Shown here: positions 1-5,812 of the stretch, in pieces
Layout: each line of letters begins with the position of its first letter
How positions within the stretch are numbered: position 1 is the first letter of the stretch
Assembly: GCA_955652795.1 (NCBI GenBank)
Contig: CATPBQ010000098.1
Span: 1-6,224 of the forward strand
Direction of reading: 5' to 3'
Length of the DNA stretch: 6,224 nt
Source of the DNA: an uncultured Steroidobacteraceae bacterium
Lineage (GTDB): Bacteria; Pseudomonadota; Gammaproteobacteria; Steroidobacterales; Steroidobacteraceae
Program-made: the position numbers and the translations under genes
Notes under the pieces: model-generated
Seen by the model: only the letters and a program-made list of their open reading frames with translations
Databases searched by the model: none
What the model was told of the DNA's origin: nothing

Positions 1-698
1 CGCCGCCGCTGACGAGCGCCGACCTCGAGGGCACCTCCCTCGGCGCCGTAGCGGAAGGCCTGCTGGTCAAGAGCGCCGGCGGCTGGTCCGCGCTGCTGCC
101 GCTGTCGGCCGTGGCGTCCGCGGACTTGTCGGCGAGCGCCGTCGCGCGGGTGCGCGCCGCGCTGGCGCAGGAGAGGAGCGTGCACGCCGCGCTCCTTGAT
201 CTGATAGGCGAGGCCGACCGGCTGTATTCGGGTTACCTGTCAGAGGCCGTGCATCTGGCGATCGCCGGCTTCGGCGCCATCGTGCTGTTGCTGTTGGTTG
301 CCCTGCGCTCGTTTGCGCGGGTCGCGCGTGTGGTGGCGCCGCTCGCGCTGTCGGTCCTGGCGGTCGCGGGGCTGCTGGTGGCCCTGGGTGAGCGGCTCAC
401 CATTCTGCACGTCGTCGGCATGTTGCTGATCGTTGCCGTGGGCTCGAACTACGCGCTGTTCTTCGACCGCAGCAGCGCACAGCCGCGTTCCGGTTCGGTG
501 CCGCTGACGCTCGCCTCGCTGTTGATCGCCAACACCGCCACCGTGCTGACCTTCGGCGTGCTGGCCAGCTCGAGAGTCCCGGTGCTCGCGCACCTGGGTT
601 CCACCGTGGCGCCCGGTACACTGCTGGCGCTGTGGTTCTCGGCGTTGCTGGCGCGCGCGCCGGCGCCACCGGCCGCGGCGCCGACGGGTGCCTCATGA
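1..698 (+). CDS. MMPL/RND-type lipid exporter, C-terminal part (5' end outside window)
   Basis: The open frame runs in from the window edge (first full codon at base 3) and ends with TGA at 696-698, giving 231 visible residues. Residues 1 to about 80 are hydrophilic, like the end of a periplasmic porter loop. They are followed by five hydrophobic helices at about 82-102, 108-128, 132-153, 168-188 and 200-217, then an Ala/Pro-rich cytoplasmic tail. This matches the last transmembrane bundle of MMPL/RND exporters (COG4258-like). The third helix carries GSNYALFFDR (from residue 147), at the place where mycobacterial MmpL proteins have a proton-relay Asp-Tyr pair; here it is Asn-Tyr. Family members move lipids across the inner membrane using the proton gradient. 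Position at the head of a polyene operon suggests export of the lipid-linked polyene. The family call rests on hydropathy, this motif and context, because the N-terminal half is missing. Confidence 0.82.
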   Translation, partial: PPLTSADLEGTSLGAVAEGLLVKSAGGWSALLPLSAVASADLSASAVARVRAALAQERSVHAALLDLIGEADRLYSGYLSEAVHLAIAGFGAIVLLLLVALRSFARVARVVAPLALSVLAVAGLLVALGERLTILHVVGMLLIVAVGSNYALFFDRSSAQPRSGSVPLTLASLLIANTATVLTFGVLASSRVPVLAHLGSTVAPGTLLALWFSALLARAPAPPAAAPTGAS

Positions 699-1354
699 TG
701 CAGACCATCGCGGACGCGGCGCACGCCGAGCGCAGCGCGCCCACGCGTGTGCTCATGTTGCCCCCCGCCTACAGCGGGCCTGAGGATTTCGTGCGCGCGG
801 GATTTGTCGGAGCGGTGCGCCAACGGCACCTGGAGGTCGACCTCGTGTTCGCCCGGCTCGAGCTGCAACACGTCACCGACCGCTCGGGGCTGGCGCGCCT
901 GCACCAGGAGCTCATCCTGCCGGCGCGGGCGCAGGGTTGCTCGATCTGGCTGGGCGGGATCTCCCTCGGGGGTTACGCTGCGCTGTGCTGCGCGGAGCGC
1001 TACCCGCAGCAGATCGACGGCCTGTGCCTGTTCGCCCCCTACCTGGGCAGTCACATCGTGACCGGTGAGATTGCCCGCGCCGAGGGCCTGCACGCGTGGC
1101 GCCCGGGAGAGATTGCCGAGGATGACGAGGAGCGGCGTATCTGGGGTTTCATCCAGACGCATGACTCGCGCGCGCTGCCCATACATCTGGGGCTCGGGCG
1201 CGAGGATCGCTTCGCGGCGCGGCACCGGCTGATGGCGTCTGCGCTCGCCCCCGGCAGCGTCGACATCGTGCCCGGCGGCCACGACTGGCCCACCTGGTAC
1301 AGGCTCTGGGAGAATTTTCTCGATGCCCGGTTCGGGAGTGCCTCTCATGGCTGA
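695..1354 (+). CDS. Alpha/beta hydrolase (serine hydrolase, putative esterase/thioesterase)
   Basis: The protein is 219 residues if it starts at ATG 695, which overlaps the exporter stop as ATGA; a second ATG follows directly at 698. A strand with VLMLPPAYSG (19-28) is followed by the nucleophile elbow GISLGG (88-93, Ser90). GREDRF supplies a likely acid (Asp171) and PGGHDW the catalytic His196. The order and spacing fit a complete small alpha/beta hydrolase with little lid domain. There is no signal peptide, so it should act in the cytoplasm. Lying between exporter and deacetylase genes, it may cleave an ester or thioester bond in the polyene lipid or offload an acyl chain, but this is inference from context. 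The substrate cannot be read from the sequence. The Shine-Dalgarno is weak, so translational coupling to the upstream gene is likely. Confidence 0.85.
   Translation: MMQTIADAAHAERSAPTRVLMLPPAYSGPEDFVRAGFVGAVRQRHLEVDLVFARLELQHVTDRSGLARLHQELILPARAQGCSIWLGGISLGGYAALCCAERYPQQIDGLCLFAPYLGSHIVTGEIARAEGLHAWRPGEIAEDDEERRIWGFIQTHDSRALPIHLGLGREDRFAARHRLMASALAPGSVDIVPGGHDWPTWYRLWENFLDARFGSASHG
1334..1338 (+). promoter_or_regulatory. Shine-Dalgarno GGGAG favouring the ATG at 1347
   Basis: GGGAG lies 8 bases before ATG 1347, inside the end of the hydrolase gene. An upstream in-frame ATG at 1323 also has a GGGAG (1308-1312), 10 bases away, so both starts are possible. I chose 1347 because it gives the shorter overlap (8 bases) with the hydrolase gene. 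Confidence 0.45.
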
Positions 1355-2189
1355 TGCGCCCGCGCCGCAACCCTGGCGGCCGTCCGCGCTCATCCGCGGC
1401 TCGGTGGCACTGCACCTGGCGGCCGTGGGCGGGGTGCTCGCGCGCCCGCACCTGTGGCCGTGGGCGCTGTCGGCGGTGGTGGCCGATCATCTGCTGCTGA
1501 GCGCGGCAGGCCTGTGGCCGAAGAGCCGCCTGCTGGGCCCGAACTGGACGCGGCTGCCGGCGGCGGCGGCCGGCAGCGGCGCCGCGGCCGCGATCGCCAT
1601 CACCATCGACGATGGACCCGATCCCGACATCACCCCGCGCGTGCTCGCGCTCCTCGAGGCACACGGCGCCAGGGCCACGTTCTTCTGCATCGGCGAGCGG
1701 GTGGCCCGACACCCGGCCCTGGCGCGCGAGATCGTACAACGCGGCCACGGCATCGAAAATCACAGTCAGCGCCATCTGCATCGCTTCTCGCTCCTGGGGC
1801 CCCGCGCGCTGGCGCAGGAGATCGGGCGCGCGCAGCAAGCCATCGCGGCGGTGACCGGCGAGGTGGCGCAGTTCTTTCGTGCGCCCGCGGGCTTGCGCAA
1901 CCCCTTCCTCGAGCCGGTGCTGGTGCGCGCCAATCTGCACCTCGTGAGCTGGACCCGGCGCGGCTTCGACACCGTGAGCGGCAGCGCCGCTCGCGTGCTT
2001 GGCAAGCTCACACGCCATCTCCAGGACGGCGACATCCTGCTGCTGCACGATGGACACGCCGCGCGCACCGCCGCCGGCGGCGCGGTGATCCTGGAGGTGC
2101 TGCCGCCCCCCCTGGCGGCGGTAGCCGCCGCGCGGCTCACTCCCATCACGCTGCGCGCGGCCGCGGATCGTGCCGGGCGAGGCTCGTGA
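1347..2189 (+). CDS. Membrane-anchored polysaccharide deacetylase family protein (NodB/CE4 fold)
   Basis: From ATG 1347 the protein is 280 residues (288 from ATG 1323). Residues about 17-56 form two hydrophobic segments, ending in GLWPKSRLLGPN, and an Ala-rich linker (about 71-84) leads to the catalytic domain. All CE4 motifs are visible: TIDDGP (86-91; usually TFDDGP) with base and metal Asp88/Asp89, HSQRH (139-143) as the metal-binding HSxxH, RAPAG (178-182), SWTRRGFD (201-208), and LLLHDGH (231-237) with His234. A metal-dependent N- or O-deacetylase is therefore expected, catalytically intact and inner-membrane anchored. The family usually acts on chitooligosaccharide, peptidoglycan or N-acetyl-sugar polymers. 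Here it sits between a hydrolase and a ketosynthase in a polyene operon, so a glycolipid or acylated lipid intermediate is a possible substrate (inference). It overlaps the hydrolase gene by 8 bases. Confidence 0.88.
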   Translation: MADAPAPQPWRPSALIRGSVALHLAAVGGVLARPHLWPWALSAVVADHLLLSAAGLWPKSRLLGPNWTRLPAAAAGSGAAAAIAITIDDGPDPDITPRVLALLEAHGARATFFCIGERVARHPALAREIVQRGHGIENHSQRHLHRFSLLGPRALAQEIGRAQQAIAAVTGEVAQFFRAPAGLRNPFLEPVLVRANLHLVSWTRRGFDTVSGSAARVLGKLTRHLQDGDILLLHDGHAARTAAGGAVILEVLPPPLAAVAAARLTPITLRAAADRAGRGS

Positions 2190-2205
2190 CGTAGACTACC
2201 GGGAC

Positions 2206-3396
2206 ATGGATCCGCTCGCGCTCACGAGCTTCACGGCCACGAGTTGCATCGGTCGCGGTGTGGGCGCCACGCTCGCCACGCTGCGCGCTCGGCGCACCGG
2301 ACTTGCCCCGTGCGCCTTCGAGACCGTCACCCTGGACACCTGCGTGGGCGAGGTTGCGGGCGTGGATGACGCGCCGCTCCCCGCATCGCTGCGCGAGTTC
2401 GAGTGCCGCAACAATCGCCTGGCGCTGCTCGGCCTCGGCCAGGACGGCTTTGCCGAGGCCGTGAAGCGCGCGGCCTCCCGCCACGGGCGCGAGCGCGTCG
2501 GGGTGTTCCTCGGCACCAGCACCTCGGGCATCCTCGAGACCGAGCTCGCCTACCGGCAGCGCGACCCGGTGAGCGGTGCGCTACCGGCGCACTTTCGCTA
2601 CCGCGGCGCGCACAACTCGTTTTCGCTCGCGGCGTTCGCGCAGCAGGCCTTGCAGCTGTCGGGCCCGGCCGTGGTGATCTCGTGCGCGTGCTCCTCGAGC
2701 GCCAAGGTGTTCGCCTCTGCGCGGCGCGCCATCGAGGCGGGGCTGATCGATGCCGCGGTCGTCGGCGGGGTCGACTCGCTGTGCCTCACCACGCTCTATG
2801 GCTTTCATTCCCTGCAGCTGGTGTCGCGCACGCCCTGCCGGCCCTTCGATGTCGCGCGCGACGGTATTTCCATCGGCGAAGCCGCCGCGTTCGCACTGCT
2901 CGAGCGCCCCGGGGCGGGCCTGGATGCGAATGCGGTGCTGCTGCTCGGGGTCGGCGAATCGAGCGACGCGTACCACATGTCCGCCCCGCATCCGCAAGGC
3001 CTTGGCGCACGCGCCGCCATGCTGCAGGCGCTGGAGGCCGCCGCACTGGCTCCCGGTGACATCGAATACATCAACTTTCATGGTACCGGCACGCCGAGCA
3101 ACGACGAAGCCGAAGCCCGCGCCGTGACGGGCGTGCTCGGCCAGGTCCCCGGCAGCTCGACCAAGGGCGCAACCGGTCACACGCTCGGCGCCGCCGGTGC
3201 GCTCGAGGCGGTGATCTGCGCGCTGGCGCTGCAGCATGGGGTGATGCCCGCGGGCGTCAACACCAGCGAGGTCGATCCGGCGCTCGCCGTGCACTACCTG
3301 CGCGATAACCGCGCCGCGCGCCTGTCGCGCGTCATGAGCAACTCCTTCGGCTTCGGCGGCTCCAACTGCAGCCTGATCTTCGGCCGGGCCCGGTGA
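2206..3396 (+). CDS. Beta-ketoacyl-ACP synthase (KAS II/FabF-like, aryl-polyene type KS)
   Basis: From ATG 2206 the protein is 396 residues, full length for the family. It carries the Cys-His-His set: SCACSSSA (159-166) with nucleophile Cys162, NFHGTGTPSNDEAE (290-303) with His292, and KGATGHTLGAAGA (320-332) with Lys320 and His325. It ends with the glycine loop SFGFGGSN (380-387). It should catalyse decarboxylative Claisen condensation of malonyl-ACP with an acyl primer in the cytoplasm. A GTG at 2170 would add 12 residues and overlap the deacetylase gene by 20 bases. ATG 2206 is preferred because the protein then begins directly with the usual N-terminal strand (MDPLALTSFTATS). No good Shine-Dalgarno is seen; the 16-base gap before it is the largest in the operon. 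The next gene encodes its likely heterodimer partner, as described for ApeO:ApeC of the E. coli aryl polyene pathway. Confidence 0.93.
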   Translation: MDPLALTSFTATSCIGRGVGATLATLRARRTGLAPCAFETVTLDTCVGEVAGVDDAPLPASLREFECRNNRLALLGLGQDGFAEAVKRAASRHGRERVGVFLGTSTSGILETELAYRQRDPVSGALPAHFRYRGAHNSFSLAAFAQQALQLSGPAVVISCACSSSAKVFASARRAIEAGLIDAAVVGGVDSLCLTTLYGFHSLQLVSRTPCRPFDVARDGISIGEAAAFALLERPGAGLDANAVLLLGVGESSDAYHMSAPHPQGLGARAAMLQALEAAALAPGDIEYINFHGTGTPSNDEAEARAVTGVLGQVPGSSTKGATGHTLGAAGALEAVICALALQHGVMPAGVNTSEVDPALAVHYLRDNRAARLSRVMSNSFGFGGSNCSLIFGRAR

Positions 3397-4202
3397 GCGC
3401 GATGGCGGCGCTCGCGGCGTACGTGGACGGCGTCGGGCTCCTCGGACCCGGTATCGGCGACTGGCCGGCCGGGGCACGCCTGCTCGCCGGCGAGACCGCC
3501 TGGGTGCGCGCCCCGACGGTGCTGCCCGCGCCCGAGCGCCTGCCGAGCCCCGAGCGCCGGCGCACCGGCACCGTCGTGCGCCTGGCGCTGGCGGTCGGGC
3601 TGGAAGCGACCGCACGCGCCGGCGCCGATCCCGCGGCTCTGGCGGCGGTGTTCACCTCCTCCGGCGGCGACGGTCAGAACTGTCACGAGATCTGCCAGGT
3701 GCTGGCTTCGGCAGAGCGACACCTGTCGCCCACCCGCTTTCATAACTCCGTGCACAACGCTGCCGCGGGCTACTGGGGAATTGCGACCGGCGCGACTCCC
3801 GCCTCCAATGCGCTGTGCGCCTATGATGCGAGCTTTGGCGCGGGACTGCTGGAGGCCCTGACTCAGGTGGCTGTTGAAGGAACCTCCGTACTGCTCGTCG
3901 CCTACGACGCGGGTTACCCCGAACCCCTGCACCGCCACCGGCCCATTGCGGACGCGTTCGGTGTGGCCCTGGTGCTGGCGCCGGCGGTGAGCGCGGCGTC
4001 GCAGGCGCGACTGAGCGCTTCGCTGAGCGATGCCCCGGGGGACGGCATGGCCGAGGCGGCGCTCGATGCGCTGCGCCTGTCGATTCCCGCCGCCCGCAGC
4101 CTGCCGCTGCTCGCGCACCTGGCGCGGCGCACCAGCGGCCGCGTGGTCCTCGACTACCTCGATAGCAAGCGCCTGGCCGTGGACGTGAGCGCATGCCGCT
4201 AG
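3393..4202 (+). CDS. Beta-ketoacyl synthase chain-length factor, half-length (ApeC-like)
   Basis: GTG 3393 overlaps the ketosynthase stop as GTGA and gives 269 residues; ATG 3402 is an alternative giving 266. The protein resembles only the N-terminal half of a thiolase-fold ketosynthase (ketoacyl-synt_2 family): FHNSVHNAAAGYWGIATG (116-133), then LCAYDASFGAGLLEA (141-155), then LLVAYD (167-172). Aligned without gaps to the upstream ketosynthase over 29 residues, Tyr144 falls on the nucleophile Cys162. No HGTGT or GHTxGA histidine motifs follow. It therefore cannot condense on its own and is expected to pair with the ketosynthase to shape the chain-length tunnel, as ApeC does with ApeO. Its small size seems normal for this family and is not a truncation. 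The C-terminal 70 residues are Ala/Leu-rich and less diagnostic. Confidence 0.87.
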   Translation: MSAMAALAAYVDGVGLLGPGIGDWPAGARLLAGETAWVRAPTVLPAPERLPSPERRRTGTVVRLALAVGLEATARAGADPAALAAVFTSSGGDGQNCHEICQVLASAERHLSPTRFHNSVHNAAAGYWGIATGATPASNALCAYDASFGAGLLEALTQVAVEGTSVLLVAYDAGYPEPLHRHRPIADAFGVALVLAPAVSAASQARLSASLSDAPGDGMAEAALDALRLSIPAARSLPLLAHLARRTSGRVVLDYLDSKRLAVDVSACR

Positions 4203-4669
4203 ACCGCCTGTGGATTGAGCAGCACATCCCGCACAAGGGCCGCATGTGCCTGCTCGATGAGGTGTTGTCGTGGGACGCCACGCGCATTCGCTGCCGCAGC
4301 GCGACGCACCGCAGCCCCGACAATCCGCTGCGCCTGCACGGGCGCCTGGGCGCCGCCTGCGGCATCGAGTACGCCGCGCAGGCCATGGCGGTGCATGGCG
4401 CACTGGTGGCCGCCAGCGCACCACTCGCCAGCACGGTTTCCACCAGCGTGCGCGGCAGCATCGGCTCGACCGTCGGCTACCTGGCGAGCGTGCGCAACGT
4501 TTCGCTGCACGTTGCGCGCCTCGACGATCTGGAGACCGACCTCATCGCCGCCGCCGAGCGGGTCACCGGCGATGGACGCACCGTGCTCTATGAGTTCTCG
4601 GTGTGGAGCGCGCAGCAGCCGCTCATCAGCGGGCGCGCCAGCGTCGTGTTCGCCGGCACCCACGCATGA
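4193..4669 (+). CDS. 3-hydroxyacyl-ACP dehydratase, hotdog fold (FabZ/ApeP-like)
   Basis: The protein is 158 residues and starts at ATG 4193, overlapping the chain-length factor gene by 10 bases. HIPHKGRMCLLDEV (11-24) matches the FabZ segment with the catalytic His (His14). GIEYAAQAMAVHG (57-69) matches the central helix with the catalytic Glu (Glu59) and the conserved Gln. The length fits a single hotdog domain. It should dehydrate 3-hydroxyacyl-ACP to trans-2-enoyl-ACP; with no enoyl reductase in view, repeated cycles would leave conjugated double bonds. In the E. coli aryl polyene pathway ApeP works with a second dehydratase, ApeI. No second one is visible here, so a partner upstream of the window is likely. 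It is cytoplasmic, with translation probably coupled to its neighbours. Confidence 0.9.
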   Translation: MPLDRLWIEQHIPHKGRMCLLDEVLSWDATRIRCRSATHRSPDNPLRLHGRLGAACGIEYAAQAMAVHGALVAASAPLASTVSTSVRGSIGSTVGYLASVRNVSLHVARLDDLETDLIAAAERVTGDGRTVLYEFSVWSAQQPLISGRASVVFAGTHA

Positions 4670-5397
4670 GCGCCGCTCCCCGACGCGCCCTGGTGACCGG
4701 CGGCAGCGGTGGCATCGGTGGTGCGCTCTGCCGCCGCCTGGCGCGTGACGGCCACCATCTGTACGTGCATTCGCATCGCGGCGTGGCGGTTGCCGAGGCG
4801 CTGGTGCGGGACATTGTCGCGAGCGGGGGTCACGCCACCGCCATCAACTTCGACGTTACCGATACCGCCGCCACGCGGGCGGCGCTGGAAGCGGTGCTGG
4901 TGGCAGGTCCCATCCAGATCCTGGTCAACAACGCGGGCGTGCACGACGACGCGGTGTTGCCGGGCATGAGCTCCGAGCAGTGGCGTCGGGTGATCGATGT
5001 GTCGGTCAACGGGTTTTTCAACGCCACACAGCCGCTGCTCCTGCCCATGATCCGCACCCGTTGGGGCCGGATCGTGAACGTGTCATCCATCGCCGCGCTG
5101 ATCGGCAACAAGGGCCAGGTCAACTACGCCGCCGCCAAGGGTGCCCTCAACTCGGCCACCAAGGCGCTCGCGCTCGAAGTCGCGACCCGCGGCGTCACGG
5201 TGAACGCCGTCGCTCCCGGCATCGTCGAGACCCCGATGACGGCCGGGCTGTTCGACGCCAAGGCCATCGAGCGGCTGGTGCCCATGAACCGCTTAGGTGC
5301 CCCCGAGGAGATCGCCGGCGTCGTGTCGTTTCTGGTGTCGGAGGATGCTTCCTACGTGACCGCGCAGGTCATCTCGGTGAGCGGCGGCATGGCGTAA
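4666..5397 (+). CDS. fabG: 3-ketoacyl-ACP reductase (FabG-like SDR)
   Basis: The protein is 243 residues, the usual FabG length, starting at ATG 4666 in an ATGA overlap with the dehydratase stop. It is a classical short-chain dehydrogenase: TGGSGGIG (11-18) for cofactor binding, NNAG (88-91), Asn115, and the Ser141-Tyr154-Lys158 catalytic set in NVSSIA...NYAAAK. The 13-residue Ser-Tyr spacing is as in E. coli FabG. The tail SEDASYVTAQVISVSGGMA is the typical FabG C-terminus with the substrate and oligomer contacts. It should reduce 3-ketoacyl-ACP to 3-hydroxyacyl-ACP with NADPH, between the KS/CLF and dehydratase steps. It is probably a pathway-dedicated copy (ApeQ role) and not the housekeeping fabG, because it is fused by overlap to the KS-CLF-DH genes. 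It closes the recognisable polyene operon; no terminator follows. Confidence 0.94.
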   Translation: MSAAPRRALVTGGSGGIGGALCRRLARDGHHLYVHSHRGVAVAEALVRDIVASGGHATAINFDVTDTAATRAALEAVLVAGPIQILVNNAGVHDDAVLPGMSSEQWRRVIDVSVNGFFNATQPLLLPMIRTRWGRIVNVSSIAALIGNKGQVNYAAAKGALNSATKALALEVATRGVTVNAVAPGIVETPMTAGLFDAKAIERLVPMNRLGAPEEIAGVVSFLVSEDASYVTAQVISVSGGMA

Positions 5398-5402
5398 ACT
5401 GA

Positions 5403-5774
5403 ATGCTCATGGCGGCCGCTACGAACTTGGGTGTGTGTGCGCTCCTCGCTTGCGCGAGCGCGGTCAGCGCGCAGGAACCTGCCGCGCAAGGCGCATCCGC
5501 CGCCCAGCTGATCGAGAAACTCGGCCTGCATGTCGCTTCGCAGCCGGTACGCGAGCGCCCCGGCTGGCGGCCGCCGCGAATCATCCTGGTCAACGAGCAG
5601 CTGCATGATCAGCTGCCGCTGCTTCAGCAGGTGGCCCCGCGCGCCAAGCTCATCGACATCTCCGCGGCCACGCCGCGCGAGATTGCCGCCGCGGACGCCA
5701 CGATCGGAGTGTGCTCGGCCCAGGTGCTGGCGCAGGCGAAGCCGCTTCAGTGGATCCAGTGGCCGGCCAGGTGA
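5403..5774 (+). pseudogene. Remnant of an exported D-2-hydroxyacid dehydrogenase (N-terminal third only)
   Basis: This is an open frame of 123 residues. It begins with a hydrophobic leader ending in AVSA/QEP (possible signal peptidase site after residue 23). Then come PGWRPPRIILVNEQ (about 54-67) and a stretch ending ADATIGVCSAQVLAQAKPLQWIQW, which resembles the substrate-binding half of D-isomer 2-hydroxyacid dehydrogenases just before the hinge. The frame then ends as WPAR-stop. No GxGxxG dinucleotide-binding motif or catalytic Arg/Glu/His follows in any forward frame, so the enzyme would be non-functional. The leader has no Lys or Arg, and a TGA sits directly before the ATG (5400-5402); there is no Shine-Dalgarno. 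The 5' end may therefore also be altered, or translation may depend on coupling to fabG, 5 bases upstream. Family assignment is from remembered sequence patterns and is moderate. It could instead be a short exported protein of unknown role. Confidence 0.6.
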
Positions 5775-5811
5775 GTTCCCAGCATCATCAAACGAACGAT
5801 TGGGAGGACTC
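5773..5811 (+). promoter_or_regulatory. Possible RNA hairpin masking the DsrE-like gene's ribosome binding site
   Basis: GAGTTCCCA (5773-5781) can pair with TGGGA (5801-5805) and ACTC (5808-5811). This forms nine Watson-Crick pairs with a two-base GG bulge (5806-5807) and a 19-base AT-richer loop. The right arm contains the Shine-Dalgarno of the following gene, and the left arm overlaps the stop codon of the upstream fragment (5772-5774). Ribosomes ending there could open the stem, so translational coupling is possible. There is no T-run, so it is not an intrinsic terminator. The pairing is seen by eye; regulation is inference. Confidence 0.4.
5802..5808 (+). promoter_or_regulatory. Strong Shine-Dalgarno GGGAGGA fixing the start at 5813
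   Basis: GGGAGGA ends four bases before ATG 5813 and is the best ribosome binding site in the window. It decides the start of the DsrE-like gene against the longer in-frame opening at 5711, which would overlap the upstream fragment and bury the twin-arginine leader. Confidence 0.75.
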
Positions 5812-5812
5812 C

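Noticed and set aside
449..1393. Long minus-strand open frame (314 codons) across exporter, hydrolase and deacetylase starts
   Set aside because: It lies opposite genes with clear catalytic motifs, has no recognisable domain, and long antisense frames are expected at this GC content.
1556..1592. GCC/GGC-rich low-complexity stretch
   Set aside because: It encodes the Ala/Gly linker between the membrane anchor and catalytic domain of the deacetylase; not a repeat element.
1149..2057. Minus-strand open frame (302 codons) opposite the deacetylase
   Set aside because: Arg/Gln/His-rich shadow with no motif; the + strand CE4 motifs are complete.
2581..3615. Minus-strand open frame (344 codons) opposite the ketosynthase, rich in Arg, Ala and Pro
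   Set aside because: Composition is that of a GC-rich shadow frame; the + strand holds all ketosynthase motifs.
3294..4424. Minus-strand open frame (376 codons) opposite the chain-length factor and dehydratase
   Set aside because: No domain or ribosome binding site is visible, and it crosses two well-supported + strand gene boundaries.
5440..5460. Inverted repeat CGCTC...GAGCG as a terminator after fabG
   Set aside because: Short stem inside the leader-coding part of the next ORF with no following T-run; such pairings are common in GC-rich sequence.
5711..5812. Upstream extension of the DsrE-like gene from 5711
   Set aside because: It overlaps the preceding ORF, lacks a ribosome binding site, and would bury the twin-arginine leader; the strong Shine-Dalgarno at 5802-5808 supports 5813.
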